64,000 nt of DNA from Flagellimonas yonaguniensis (GCF_029193885.1 NZ_JARFVB010000001.1:62001-126000), one strand, 5' to 3'; positions 47,936-58,093 are shown, counted from the first letter of the stretch. The notes: generated by a model not told the origin, from the sequence alone. Numbers and translations are program-made.

Positions 47936-49720
47936 ATGCCGAACAGGTACAAAAAGCTTTTTACCCGTTTTCTCAAATGGCGGTATAGAAATATCTCCAA
48001 TAGGACCTTTATTCAGGTTATGAGCTTGGTTGTGGGATTTTTGGCTGGATTGGTTGCAGTTACCGTTAAAAACTCCACCTATTTTATTGAAGCCCTTTTA
48101 AAAAAGGGCATTGTATCCTCGGAAAATCAATTGTACTTCATACTTCCCACTATTGGCCTCGCACTGGTTTATCTATACGTGAAATTTGTCCATAAAGAAC
48201 CATTACAGCATGCGGTATCCTCTATTATATTCTCGCTTTCTAAAAAAAGGGGCTTGCTCAAGCTCAAGGACATCTATACTCCTTTGATCACAGCACCGCT
48301 AACGGTTGGTTTTGGTGGTTCCGTAGGATTATTGGGTCCGGCCGTAAAATCAGGGGCGGCCTTGAGTTCCAATTTGAGTCGATTATTTCACATCGATGCT
48401 AAGACCAGGACACTCTTGGTGGCCTGTGCTTCCGCTGGAGCAATTGCCTCTATTTTTCAATCGCCCATTGCAGCTATCATCTTTGCCGTAGAGATTTTTA
48501 CACTGGACCTGACCATGATGTCCATGCTACCCTTGCTTTTGGCTTCTATTTCTGGTGTATTGACCTCCTATTTCTTTCTAGGGAATGAAGTCTTGTTCAG
48601 TTTTTCACTATCCGAAGGCTTTAAACTAAAGGATACGGTCTTTTACATACTCTTGGGTGTGGGCACAGGTTTTGCCTCCATCTATTTTACCAAGATGTAT
48701 TTTGCCATACTCTCGATTTTTAAAAAATTGAAAAGTCCCAAATATAAATTATTGGTGGGCGGTATTGCCATTGGGATAATGCTATATGCAATTCCCCCAC
48801 TATACGGGGAAGGTTTTGGTTTTATCAACAATTTGTTGGAGGGCGACCATTTAAAAGCACTTGGCACAACGCCTTTCGATGCTTTCACTGATAATATTTG
48901 GGTGGTAATTGCCCTCTTGTTCGGAATTACCATTTTCAAGGCCATTGCCATGACAACGACCATAGGTGCAGGTGGTGCAGGTGGAGTATTTATTCCTACT
49001 ATGGTAATGGGAAGTGCACTTGGGAATGTAGTCGCCAAGGTAATCAACAACTTGGGCTTGGGATTCTCCGTTTCCGAAAGTAATTTCACCCTTATTGGCA
49101 TGGCCGGTTTGATTGCAGGGGTAATACACGCACCGTTGACCGCCATCTTTTTGATTGCTGAGATTACCGGAGGATATCAGCTTTTTGTTCCACTGATGAT
49201 CACGGCCTCCATCTCTTATCTGATCACCAAAAACGCCTTGGATTATACCATTTACACCAAGGAACTGGCCAAAATCGGAGCGCTTTTATCACACAACAAG
49301 GATCAAATGGTGCTCGGGCTTATGGAAATGGACGATGTGATAGAAAAGAATTTCAGGCCCGTACACCCAAAAATGTCCTTGGGTGAAATGCTGCATCAAT
49401 CCGTTTCCAAATCCAAAAGGAATCTTTTCCCTGTTTTGGATGACGACAAAAAATTGATTGGAATCATTGTCTTGGACGATATCAGGCCCATGATGTTCGA
49501 CACCGAAATGTACGACACCGTTTTTGTTAAAAATTTGATGCATGCTCCACCAGAGGTCATCTTTTATGAAACGGACAACATGAAACAAGTGATGAAAAAG
49601 TTTCAGGACAGTGGTGCTTGGAACTTGCCCGTAATAAAAAATGGCAAATACGAAGGCTTTATTTCCAAATCAAAAATGTTGACGGCCTATCGTAGAAAAC
49701 TGATTAATTATTCGCAATGA
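47936..49720 (+). CDS. ClC-family chloride channel/transporter with CBS pair
   Basis: A 594-residue protein with the ClC membrane core (about 25-435) and two CBS domains (about 450-585). The usual GREGP (GLEAP in many Bacteroidetes) reads GLLGP at 131-135, so the gating glutamate is a leucine (L133). GAGGAGGVFIPTMVMG near residue 345 matches the GxFxP motif. Loss of the gating glutamate suggests an uncoupled, channel-like protein. It follows the TPR gene by 16 bases and overlaps a small membrane-protein gene by 4. Confidence 0.87.
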   Translation: MPNRYKKLFTRFLKWRYRNISNRTFIQVMSLVVGFLAGLVAVTVKNSTYFIEALLKKGIVSSENQLYFILPTIGLALVYLYVKFVHKEPLQHAVSSIIFSLSKKRGLLKLKDIYTPLITAPLTVGFGGSVGLLGPAVKSGAALSSNLSRLFHIDAKTRTLLVACASAGAIASIFQSPIAAIIFAVEIFTLDLTMMSMLPLLLASISGVLTSYFFLGNEVLFSFSLSEGFKLKDTVFYILLGVGTGFASIYFTKMYFAILSIFKKLKSPKYKLLVGGIAIGIMLYAIPPLYGEGFGFINNLLEGDHLKALGTTPFDAFTDNIWVVIALLFGITIFKAIAMTTTIGAGGAGGVFIPTMVMGSALGNVVAKVINNLGLGFSVSESNFTLIGMAGLIAGVIHAPLTAIFLIAEITGGYQLFVPLMITASISYLITKNALDYTIYTKELAKIGALLSHNKDQMVLGLMEMDDVIEKNFRPVHPKMSLGEMLHQSVSKSKRNLFPVLDDDKKLIGIIVLDDIRPMMFDTEMYDTVFVKNLMHAPPEVIFYETDNMKQVMKKFQDSGAWNLPVIKNGKYEGFISKSKMLTAYRRKLINYSQ

Positions 49721-49977
49721 AAATCAAACTGAAGTATATTATCTTCCTCATCATGCTAGCTTCCCTTGGGTCAATCTTTTATGGCCTTTCCTTGGAAGAG
49801 GAACATCCCAATGCCCCAAAATACATTGGCGGAGGTACTGTAGGACTCTTTTTGGTGGCCATGCCACTTTTCCTTTGGAAAGAAAGCAAGGTAAAAAACA
49901 TGAAAGATTATATGTTAACCAAGGGAAATATTAAGAAAATGCAAGAAAAAGAACGTGAAAACACTGAAAATCAATAA
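49717..49977 (+). CDS. Small two-helix membrane protein
   Basis: An 86-residue protein with two membrane helices (about 7-23 and 38-54) and a charged C-terminal tail. The ATG overlaps the ClC stop by 4 bases, so it is coupled to it. The family is unknown; a helper of the ClC protein is possible. Confidence 0.7.
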   Translation: MKIKLKYIIFLIMLASLGSIFYGLSLEEEHPNAPKYIGGGTVGLFLVAMPLFLWKESKVKNMKDYMLTKGNIKKMQEKERENTENQ

Positions 49978-50060
49978 TTTTCGTGAGATTTAAAGTTCAT
50001 TTCACTCAATCAGCCGTAAAAAAAGTTACATTCGTGTTTTAACATTTTATTTATTTTTTA

Positions 50061-50255
50061 ATGACTGGTACAGTAAAATTTTTCAATGATTCCAAAGGAT
50101 ATGGATTCATTACAAACGACGACACAGGAAAAGACATCTTTGTTCATGTTACAGCATTGAACGGAGTGGAATTGAACGAAGGCGACAAAGTAGAATACAT
50201 CGAAGAAGAAGGAAGAAAAGGAGTGGTTGCTGCACGAGTGCAGGTAATCGGATAA
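50061..50255 (+). CDS. Cold-shock domain protein
   Basis: A 64-residue CspA-type RNA/DNA chaperone with the RNP1 motif KGYGFI and RNP2 motif DIFVHV. It keeps single-stranded RNA unfolded. A near-consensus -7 box (TACATTCG) lies about 35 bases upstream. The gene is followed by an intrinsic terminator. Confidence 0.95.
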   Translation: MTGTVKFFNDSKGYGFITNDDTGKDIFVHVTALNGVELNEGDKVEYIEEEGRKGVVAARVQVIG

Positions 50256-50281
50256 TAATATTTTATTTTGATTTGATTTCA

Positions 50282-50308
50282 AAACCTCGGCATTGCCGGG
50301 GTTTTTTT
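50282..50308 (+). terminator. Terminator of the cold-shock gene
   Basis: AAACCTCGGC pairs with GCCGGGGTTT (one T-G pair) around a short loop and runs into T7. It ends 3 bases before the convergent tadA stop. Confidence 0.85.
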
Positions 50309-50310
50309 GT

Positions 50311-50781
50311 TCAGTTTAAGTTCCGGCGCTGGATAAAGAAACGCTTGAGCAGTTCCGAAGCTTCTTTTTCCATTACTCCCCCCACCACTTCCGTTTTGGG
50401 ATGTAAGTGCCCTCCCATAACGCTAAATCCACGTTCTAGATCAGCTGCCCCATAGACCACTCTCGAAATTTGACTCCAATACAAGGCCCCAGCGCACATT
50501 TGGCAAGGTTCCAGGGTTACATACAACGTGCAGCCCTGAAGATATTTCCCTCCCAAAAAGTTGGATGCTGCGGTAATCGCCTGCATTTCGGCATGGGCCG
50601 TAACATCCTTTAAACGTTCGGTAAGGTTGTGGCCCCTCCCAATGATCCTGTTGTTCACTACAATGACGGCACCAACAGGTACTTCACCATTTTCAAAGGC
50701 CATTTCCGCCTCTTGCATGGCTCTCTTCATAAAATAGTTGTCATCAAAGGGGTTCTCCACGATTTTTATCCATTTTTTCAA
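50311..50781 (-). CDS. tadA: tRNA-specific adenosine deaminase
   Basis: A 156-residue deaminase with the zinc site H63-A-E65 and PCQMC (C93, C96). It converts A34 of tRNA-Arg to inosine. The ATG at 50781 gives seven residues more than usual; GTG at 50760 (reading ENPFDDNYF after it) is a good alternative start. It stands alone, opposite dxs. Confidence 0.93.
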   Translation of the reverse strand: MKKWIKIVENPFDDNYFMKRAMQEAEMAFENGEVPVGAVIVVNNRIIGRGHNLTERLKDVTAHAEMQAITAASNFLGGKYLQGCTLYVTLEPCQMCAGALYWSQISRVVYGAADLERGFSVMGGHLHPKTEVVGGVMEKEASELLKRFFIQRRNLN

Positions 50782-50844
50782 CAGATTGCTAAGCTACACA
50801 TAAAATAATCTTAGGGAGAATCGATACTTTTGTTTTTTTAATCA

Positions 50845-52623
50845 TTGGAAAGGCTTTTAACACATATCAAATCCCCCAAAGACCTCAAAAAATTGAGCTT
50901 GGACGAATTGCCCAAACTTGCCCAAGAATTGAGGGAATTCATTATTGATATTGTTTCGACCAAAGAAGGGCATTTAGGTGCCAGTTTGGGCGTTGTGGAA
51001 CTTACCATTGCTCTACATTATGTGTTCAACACCCCAAAAGACAAACTCATCTGGGATGTGGGCCACCAAGCCTACGGGCATAAAATTTTGACGGGCCGCA
51101 AAGAAATTTTTGAAACCAACCGGCAATTGGGCGGTATAAGTGGATTTCCCAAACGAAGTGAGAGCGAGTACGATGATTTTGGAACAGGACACAGCTCCAC
51201 TGCCATCTCGGCCATATTGGGAATGGCGATGGTCTCCAAACTAAAAGGAGAGTTTTCCAAACAACATATTGCCGTAGTGGGCGATGCTTCCATTGCCAGT
51301 GGGATGGCTTTTGAAGGGCTCAACCATTTGGGCGTGACGAATATCAACGCATTAATTGTACTGAACGATAACGCCATAGGAATTGACCCAAGCGTCGGCG
51401 CTCTAAAAAAATACCTTACCAATGTAAAGGTGGGCACAGCTAAGGACGAAAACATTTTTGAATGTCTCAACCTTAACTATTCCGGTCCAATTGATGGTCA
51501 TGATATAAAAGCCTTGGTTGCCGAACTGGAACGCTTGAAACACGTCGATGGTCCTAAATTGCTCCATATCATCACTACAAAAGGGAAAGGGCTAAAACAG
51601 GCAGAGGAAAACCAAGTGGTGTACCATGCCCCGGGCAAGTTTGATAAAATCACAGGGGAACGATTAAAAAAAACGGGGCAAGTCCAACCACCGAAATACC
51701 AAGATGTATTTGGGCATACTATCGTGGAACTGGCCAAGAAAAATGAAAAAATCGTAGGGATTACCCCTGCCATGCCCAGTGGTAGTTCCCTTAAATTCAT
51801 GATGGACCAAATGCCCGACCGTGCTTTTGATGTGGGCATCGCCGAGCAACATGCCGTAACCCTCGCTGCGGGAATGGCCACCCAAGGTTTGGTCCCTTTC
51901 TGCAATATTTACTCCACCTTTTTACAGCGGGCCTACGATCAGGTCATACACGATGTGGCCCTGCAAAAGCTTCCCGTTGTTTTTTGTTTGGACCGAGCTG
52001 GTCTGGTAGGACAGGATGGACCTACGCACCACGGCGTTTTTGACATGGCCTTTTTACGATGTGTCCCAAACCTCATCATTTTTGCCCCGATGAACGAGAT
52101 GGAACTTCGAAACATTTTGTACACCGCCCAATTGGGATTGGACAGACCCATTGCCATACGGTATCCAAGAGGTCGAGGCACCACCATTGATTGGAGGAAT
52201 GCTGTTGAATCCATCAAAATAGGAACTTCCCGATGTTTGAAGGAAGGTTCTGAAATCGCCGTGCTTACCATTGGCCATATAGGAAATGATGTTGAAAAAC
52301 TCATCAAAAAATTAGATGCCTCAAAAAAAATCGGGCATTACGACATGCGTTTTGTGAAACCGTTGGATAAAAACACCTTACGCACTATTTTTAGCCAGTA
52401 CAAGCACATCATAACGGTGGAGGACGGCACTAAAACAGGTGGTTTTGGATCTGCGATTTTGGAATTTGCCAACGAAGAGGGGATATCAAAACCTGTTAAA
52501 ATATTCGGAGTGCCCGATCAATTTGTGGAACAAGGAACAATACCCGAAACCCATAAACTGGCTGGTATAGATTTTGATACCATACATTCATACATACAAT
52601 CAACCTTAAACCAATGCGTATAA
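50845..52623 (+). CDS. dxs: 1-deoxy-D-xylulose-5-phosphate synthase
   Basis: A 592-residue thiamine diphosphate enzyme and the first step of the MEP isoprenoid pathway. GHLGASLG near residue 43, the GDASIASGMAFEG cofactor stretch and DGPTHHG in the C-terminal half are all present. It starts with TTG at 50845, 12 bases after a TACTTTTG -7 box (50825-50832). It feeds the polyprenyl and carotenoid genes elsewhere in the window. It overlaps the DUF3078 gene by 10 bases. Confidence 0.95.
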   Translation: MERLLTHIKSPKDLKKLSLDELPKLAQELREFIIDIVSTKEGHLGASLGVVELTIALHYVFNTPKDKLIWDVGHQAYGHKILTGRKEIFETNRQLGGISGFPKRSESEYDDFGTGHSSTAISAILGMAMVSKLKGEFSKQHIAVVGDASIASGMAFEGLNHLGVTNINALIVLNDNAIGIDPSVGALKKYLTNVKVGTAKDENIFECLNLNYSGPIDGHDIKALVAELERLKHVDGPKLLHIITTKGKGLKQAEENQVVYHAPGKFDKITGERLKKTGQVQPPKYQDVFGHTIVELAKKNEKIVGITPAMPSGSSLKFMMDQMPDRAFDVGIAEQHAVTLAAGMATQGLVPFCNIYSTFLQRAYDQVIHDVALQKLPVVFCLDRAGLVGQDGPTHHGVFDMAFLRCVPNLIIFAPMNEMELRNILYTAQLGLDRPIAIRYPRGRGTTIDWRNAVESIKIGTSRCLKEGSEIAVLTIGHIGNDVEKLIKKLDASKKIGHYDMRFVKPLDKNTLRTIFSQYKHIITVEDGTKTGGFGSAILEFANEEGISKPVKIFGVPDQFVEQGTIPETHKLAGIDFDTIHSYIQSTLNQCV

Positions 52624-53672
52624 ATTGCTTTTTAATCCTATTCCTTACCGCTTTTCTATCAGCCAATGCCCAGGTAACCCAATTAAAGGCTTTTGAAATC
52701 GATAGTACCGATGGTGACTTTAAAATTATCCGCATCAAAGATGTAAAACTCAAATACCTCACACGAAACGCAAAATTGACCGATCCCCGTACTGTGTTGA
52801 ACAGGGTAAAGCCTTTGAGTGTTTGGTACAATCGGTTCAAGCCCACATCATTCTGGAAAAAAGTCAACAAATTTGGACTTAACATCAGTGAGGTATCCTT
52901 TGTAAACTGGAATGCAGGGGGGGACAACTCTGTATCCGCACTTGCAAGTGCCGATTTTGCCCGGAATTACAAGTTTCGCTATTTAAGTTGGAACAACGAG
53001 GCACAACTTAGGTACGGACTCAATGCACAGGAGGGGCGCAAGCTTCGGAAAACGGACGACCAGATTCGATTGTCCACCACGCTCAGTTTCAGAAAGGACA
53101 CCATTACCAATTGGTACTATTCCGTAAAGGCCAATATAAGAACACAGTTTTCCAATGGTTATAAATATCCTGATCGGGAAACACCGATTTCGAGGTTCAT
53201 GGCACCAGGATATTTGTTTGTCGGTGTCGGTACATCTTACCTTCCTCCCAAAGACCAATTCAACCTGTATATTTCCCCGGCCACGATGAAATCCACTTTT
53301 GTTTTGGATGAAGTACTGTCCAATCAAGGTGCATTTGGTGTTGAAGAAGGCAAGAATGTCTTTTTGGAGCTTGGTTTCCTCATAACCAATACTTGGGAGA
53401 CCGAAATTGCGAGGAATGTTCTTATGAACCATCGTCTCAACCTATATACCGATTATGTGCGGAGTTTTGGTAACATAGATGTGGATTGGGAGCTGAATTT
53501 CAATTTAAAGGTCAACGACTTTCTGAATGCAAATATTGGTACCCACATCATCTTTGATGATGATATCAAGTTCGACGAGGAAATTGCAGGAGATGGAACC
53601 GTGATAGATCCTGGAATATCCCGAATCCAGTTCAAACAGCTACTGGGAGTTGGGTTGCTCTATTCCTTTTAG
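52614..53672 (+). CDS. Exported DUF3078 protein
   Basis: A 352-residue protein with a signal peptide (FLILFLTAFLSANAQ) and an outer-membrane beta-barrel-like pattern of strands (WNAGGDNSVSALASADFARN, then repeated aromatic strand ends, closing with LGVGLLYSF). This is the DUF3078 family, common in Bacteroidetes next to dxs. Function is unknown. Confidence 0.85.
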   Translation: MRINCFLILFLTAFLSANAQVTQLKAFEIDSTDGDFKIIRIKDVKLKYLTRNAKLTDPRTVLNRVKPLSVWYNRFKPTSFWKKVNKFGLNISEVSFVNWNAGGDNSVSALASADFARNYKFRYLSWNNEAQLRYGLNAQEGRKLRKTDDQIRLSTTLSFRKDTITNWYYSVKANIRTQFSNGYKYPDRETPISRFMAPGYLFVGVGTSYLPPKDQFNLYISPATMKSTFVLDEVLSNQGAFGVEEGKNVFLELGFLITNTWETEIARNVLMNHRLNLYTDYVRSFGNIDVDWELNFNLKVNDFLNANIGTHIIFDDDIKFDEEIAGDGTVIDPGISRIQFKQLLGVGLLYSF

Positions 53673-55027
53673 ATTTTACGCCCCGTTAATTTATCATGGA
53701 TGTGCACTGCTGCACTATCGGATAAGCTGGCTACAAAACAACTGGTGTCCAGTAGTATTTTATAGATTGACGTATCCGTGTTCCTGTAGTTTTCAGGTAA
53801 GCTTTTGATGAGCAATCGATCGTAATTGGTATCGCTCCCCTTCTTCACATTGATCAGGGCCGTGGTGTAGATATCCAATAAGTCCGAAATGATTCGGTAT
53901 CCGGCCAATTCTTTATCGATCACCTCGGTGGATTGATAAATTTTCTCCACACTCAATTTAATGATGTCTTCCACCTGTGCCGTATATTTACCCCTATCGA
54001 GCAACGATGCATCGAACTCGCCCTTCAGAATTTTTTCTTCGTTCTTCACAAAAACGTCCACTGCATCGCCTATCAGGGTACTAATGGCAAGCGCCCTCAA
54101 ATAGCTCAATCGGTCACTTGAGGTGGTCATTGCATTGTATTTTTTGGTATTGATATTGTCCTTTACCAAATTGATGAGATATTCCAAGGCATACTCTTCA
54201 GGTATCAACCCTAAATTGATACCATCTTCAAAATCGATGATGGTATAGCAAATATCATCCGCCGCCTCGACCAAATAGGTCAATGGATGTCTCAAAAACC
54301 CCGTTTCCGGATGATTCGGGTTGGGCAATAAGCCAATTTCTTCCACGAGTTCATTGAAAAACCCCTTTTCGGATTGAAAAAAGCCAAATTTTTTATCGGC
54401 AATGTTCTTGGAAGGCTTCTTGGGCAAGGACCCCTTCGGGTATTTGATAAACGCGCCCAAAGTGGCATAACTTAACCGTAATCCACCCGGCACCCCTTCC
54501 CTGGATTCGGTCAAAAGCTTGAAACCGTTGGCATTGCCTTCGAAATCGATAAGGTCTTGGTATTCTTCTGGAGTCAAGGCATCTTCGTAAAATTTCCCTT
54601 TACCTTGTTTAAAATAATTGCCAATGGCCTTTTCCCCACTGTGCCCAAATGGAGGATTGCCAATATCGTGTGCCAATGCAGCAGCGGCCACGATAGCTCC
54701 AAAATCGTTAAAATGATGTCCATGGACCTCGGACAAAAACGGATATTTGGTCAAAATCTGTTGCCCGGCGATACGTCCAAGACTTCTTCCTACAACCGAT
54801 ACTTCCATACTATGGGTCAAACGAGTATGCACAAAGTTCTTCTGCGAACCTAAGGCAATGGGCATGGGAAACACTTGTGTCTTGTCCTGCAAACTTCTAA
54901 AAGCTGACGAAAAAACTATCCGGTCGTAGTCCACCTCGAACCCTAATCGGGTCTCATTTTGTTCCTTTCGTAGTCGTTTTCCGGTATCCCCGTGACGTTT
55001 TAAAGAAAGTAATTGCTCCCAGTTCAT
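53669..55027 (-). CDS. dgt: dNTP triphosphohydrolase (dGTPase-like)
   Basis: A 452-residue HD-domain phosphohydrolase: H in RLTHSMEV, the HD pair in LAHDIGNPPFGHSGE, and the conserved RSLQDKTQVF. It splits dNTPs (dGTP in the type enzyme) into nucleoside and triphosphate, and in several bacteria it also limits phage growth. Its stop overlaps the stop of the DUF3078 gene. Confidence 0.92.
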   Translation of the reverse strand: MNWEQLLSLKRHGDTGKRLRKEQNETRLGFEVDYDRIVFSSAFRSLQDKTQVFPMPIALGSQKNFVHTRLTHSMEVSVVGRSLGRIAGQQILTKYPFLSEVHGHHFNDFGAIVAAAALAHDIGNPPFGHSGEKAIGNYFKQGKGKFYEDALTPEEYQDLIDFEGNANGFKLLTESREGVPGGLRLSYATLGAFIKYPKGSLPKKPSKNIADKKFGFFQSEKGFFNELVEEIGLLPNPNHPETGFLRHPLTYLVEAADDICYTIIDFEDGINLGLIPEEYALEYLINLVKDNINTKKYNAMTTSSDRLSYLRALAISTLIGDAVDVFVKNEEKILKGEFDASLLDRGKYTAQVEDIIKLSVEKIYQSTEVIDKELAGYRIISDLLDIYTTALINVKKGSDTNYDRLLIKSLPENYRNTDTSIYKILLDTSCFVASLSDSAAVHIHDKLTGRKI

Positions 55028-55175
55028 TGGCCATTGATTTGCAGCGAAGATATATCAAAAGATGAACCTATGTCCAACCCATGGAAAATATTGATATTTT
55101 TGACGCCGTATTTGGTAACATTTTGTTAACCTTATTGCGGATTTATAATGGCATTTTTGTCATATTTCTGAAAGA

Positions 55176-57449
55176 ATGGGTGAGAATATCTACATTTTTA
55201 TGGTCATTGCCTTAGGTGTTTTGGCAATTACTGATTTGGTTGTCGGTGTTAGTAATGATGCTGTCAACTTTTTAAACTCCGCTTTAGGGTCTAAGGCAAT
55301 CTCTTTTAAAACAATAATGATTGTTGCTAGTATCGGAATTGCTTTTGGTGCAATGTCTTCAAGCGGCATGATGGAAGTTGCAAGAAAAGGAATTTTTAAT
55401 CCCTCAGAGTTTGTATTCGCCGAAATCATCATCATTTTTATGGCCGTGATGATTACCGATGTTTTGTTGTTGGACTTTTTCAACACCTTGGGAATGCCTA
55501 CTTCGACCACTGTGTCCATTGTTTTTGAATTACTTGGGGCTGCCGTGGCCATTGCTTTGGTAAAAGTAGCCAATGATGGTGGAGGGATTGATGCCCTGGG
55601 AAGTTATATCAATACCGGGAAAGCAACTGAGATTATTCTTGGAATATTGCTTTCTGTGGCAATAGCTTTCACTATTGGGGCGTTTGTACAATTTTTATCT
55701 CGATTGCTCATTTCTTTTAAGTTTCAAGAACAACCTAAATGGATAGGTTCGATTTTTGGTGGTTTGGCCATTACTGCCATTATCTATTTTATCTTGGTAA
55801 AAGGCTTAAAGAGTGCTGAATTCTTGAATGGTGCGATAACAGAATATGCCGCAACAAAAACCGAGCTCTTTCTTTTGGCAAATTTTGTTTTATGGGCCTT
55901 GGTTTCTTGGGTTCTGACTGCAATTTTCAATAAAAATATTTATCGGATCATCATCGTTCTGGGCACTTTTGCTTTGGCCATGGCCTTTGCTGGAAACGAC
56001 TTGGTAAACTTCATTGGTGTCCCAATTGCCGCATTGCAATCATTCCAAGATTGGCATGCATCTGGAGTGGCAGCAACTGACTATTCTATGGGCGGATTGG
56101 CTGAAGCCGTGCGAACCCCGACCTATTTATTACTTATTTCCGGTTTAATCATGATTGTTACCCTGTGGCTTTCCACCAAGGCACGATATGTAACCGAAAC
56201 AGAGATTAACCTTGCCCGTGAAGGCGATGGCGAAGAACGGTTCCAACCAAATTACTTGTCACGTCAAATTGTCAAGTTCTCCATTACGGCTTTTGACAAT
56301 ATCTCCAATGTATTTCCAGTTAGTACAAGAGAAAAATTGAATGTACGGTTTACAAGGTCCACTAACTATGTCCCAAAAGGAAAAACACAAGACCAACCCG
56401 CATTTGATATGGTCCGTGCTTCCGTAAACTTGATGGTGGCGAGTGTGCTTATCTCCATTGCCACTTCCATGAAACTACCTTTGTCCACCACCTATGTAAC
56501 CTTCATGGTGGCCATGGGAAGTTCTTTGGCTGATAGAGCATGGGGCTCCGAAAGTGCGGTGTACAGGGTTGCAGGTGTGCTCAATGTTATTGGCGGTTGG
56601 TTTTTTACTGCAATCTGCGCATTTGTTTCTGCAGCTACAATCGCATATCTGATTCACCTTGGTGGATTAATTGCCCTTGTCATCCTTTTATTGATAGCTG
56701 GTGTTCTTATTACCAGAAACTATCTCAACCATTCCAGAAAAAAAGAAGAAAACAAAGCAGAAGATAGCCTAAGAAAAGCCGAAAGTTCTTCCATTCAAGG
56801 TGTAATTGAAGAGAGTGCGGCCAACATTGCCAATGTGATAAAGCGTAGCAACCGTATTTACTCCAATTCCATACAAGGGTTGTCCAAACACGACCTCGAC
56901 TTCTTGAAAAAGAACAAAAAGCAGAGCAAAAAGCTTTCAAACGAAATTGATGGGTTAAGAAATGATACTTTTTACTTTATCAAGAATTTAGAAGAAGCCC
57001 ATATCGGTGCCAGTAATTTCTATATCAATATTATGGACCTCCTAACGGATATGTCCCAGTCTTTGGAATATATCGGGAAGGTCAGCTACAACCATGTGAA
57101 CAACAATCACAAAAAATTAAAATACAATCAAATCAAGGAGCTTAAGGAAATTGATCTAAAACTGGAAGCTATTTTTGAAGTTACCGAAAAGGCTTTTGCT
57201 GAAAGATCGTTTGACCAAATCGGCACAATCCTTGCCACCAAAGGAGAGCTGAACGAACTCGTTTCGCAAAAAATAAACAAACAAGTTTCCAGAACAAGAA
57301 CCGAGGAATCAAGTCCAAAGAACACTACTTTGTATTTCTCTCTCTTGTTGGAAAGTCGCGATTTGATTACATCTATGATGGATCTTCTGGAACTTTATTA
57401 CGCCGAGCATGACAGTTCGGTCTCCCCAGCCACTATCGAAAAAAATTAG
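55176..57449 (+). CDS. PiT-family phosphate transporter with PhoU-like tail
   Basis: A 757-residue protein. Two PiT signatures are seen: GVSNDAVNFLNSAL near residue 24 and AGNDLVNFIG near residue 270. About 12 membrane helices occupy residues 1-535. The last ~220 residues are long charged helices with a PhoU-like pattern and are not part of normal PiT proteins. The tail may gate the transporter in response to phosphate status. A GGTAAC/GTTAAC inverted pair lies about 45 bases upstream (55114-55130). Confidence 0.88.
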   Translation: MGENIYIFMVIALGVLAITDLVVGVSNDAVNFLNSALGSKAISFKTIMIVASIGIAFGAMSSSGMMEVARKGIFNPSEFVFAEIIIIFMAVMITDVLLLDFFNTLGMPTSTTVSIVFELLGAAVAIALVKVANDGGGIDALGSYINTGKATEIILGILLSVAIAFTIGAFVQFLSRLLISFKFQEQPKWIGSIFGGLAITAIIYFILVKGLKSAEFLNGAITEYAATKTELFLLANFVLWALVSWVLTAIFNKNIYRIIIVLGTFALAMAFAGNDLVNFIGVPIAALQSFQDWHASGVAATDYSMGGLAEAVRTPTYLLLISGLIMIVTLWLSTKARYVTETEINLAREGDGEERFQPNYLSRQIVKFSITAFDNISNVFPVSTREKLNVRFTRSTNYVPKGKTQDQPAFDMVRASVNLMVASVLISIATSMKLPLSTTYVTFMVAMGSSLADRAWGSESAVYRVAGVLNVIGGWFFTAICAFVSAATIAYLIHLGGLIALVILLLIAGVLITRNYLNHSRKKEENKAEDSLRKAESSSIQGVIEESAANIANVIKRSNRIYSNSIQGLSKHDLDFLKKNKKQSKKLSNEIDGLRNDTFYFIKNLEEAHIGASNFYINIMDLLTDMSQSLEYIGKVSYNHVNNNHKKLKYNQIKELKEIDLKLEAIFEVTEKAFAERSFDQIGTILATKGELNELVSQKINKQVSRTRTEESSPKNTTLYFSLLLESRDLITSMMDLLELYYAEHDSSVSPATIEKN

Positions 57450-57505
57450 ATGCCCCCACCATCCAAAGCAAGGATTGACAGATTGGATTGTTCAACGGCA
57501 GTATC

Positions 57506-58090
57506 CTATCTGTAAAAATTCATTTCGTCCATATACTTCCATACCGAATACGGGAGCAATGGGCGAACATTTTTACCCGCTTTGTGCGCTTTTCGTATGA
57601 AGGTGGATGATATTTCCATGACGGGTGCATCCACTTTTGTGATTTTTGGGTGCCCTTGAAATTGATGTTCTATTTTACCATCTGAAATTCGTGGGTACAC
57701 ATGGATGGAATAGTGCTCCAAAATGGTCTCATAATTTTTCCATTTATGGAAACCCTTCAAGTTATCCTCCCCCATGATGAGTGAAAATCGATGGTCCTTA
57801 CCATATTTATCATCCAAATGGGCCAAGGTATTGGAGGTGTAGTTGGGTTGGGGCAAATCGAACTCGATTTTGCTCGGTTTCAACTTGGGATAGTCCTGTA
57901 CTGCTTCGAATACCATCTGATAGCGATGATTGTCGTCCAAGAGCGATTGCTTTGCCTTAAATGGACTTTGTGGGGTAATGACGAACCAAACCTCATCCAA
58001 ATCGGAAAACTCCACCAAATGGTTCGCTATGACCAAATGGCCTATGTGTATCGGGTTGAAGGTCCCAAAAAAGAGCCCTACCTTTTTCAT
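57506..58090 (-). CDS. nadD: Nicotinate-nucleotide adenylyltransferase
   Basis: A 194-residue nucleotidyltransferase with GTFNPIHIGH near residue 9 and the closing ISSTFIR. It makes nicotinate adenine dinucleotide in NAD synthesis. It is third in the conserved yicC-gmk-nadD operon, 3 bases after gmk. Confidence 0.95.
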   Translation of the reverse strand: MKKVGLFFGTFNPIHIGHLVIANHLVEFSDLDEVWFVITPQSPFKAKQSLLDDNHRYQMVFEAVQDYPKLKPSKIEFDLPQPNYTSNTLAHLDDKYGKDHRFSLIMGEDNLKGFHKWKNYETILEHYSIHVYPRISDGKIEHQFQGHPKITKVDAPVMEISSTFIRKAHKAGKNVRPLLPYSVWKYMDEMNFYR

Positions 58091-58093
58091 ATT

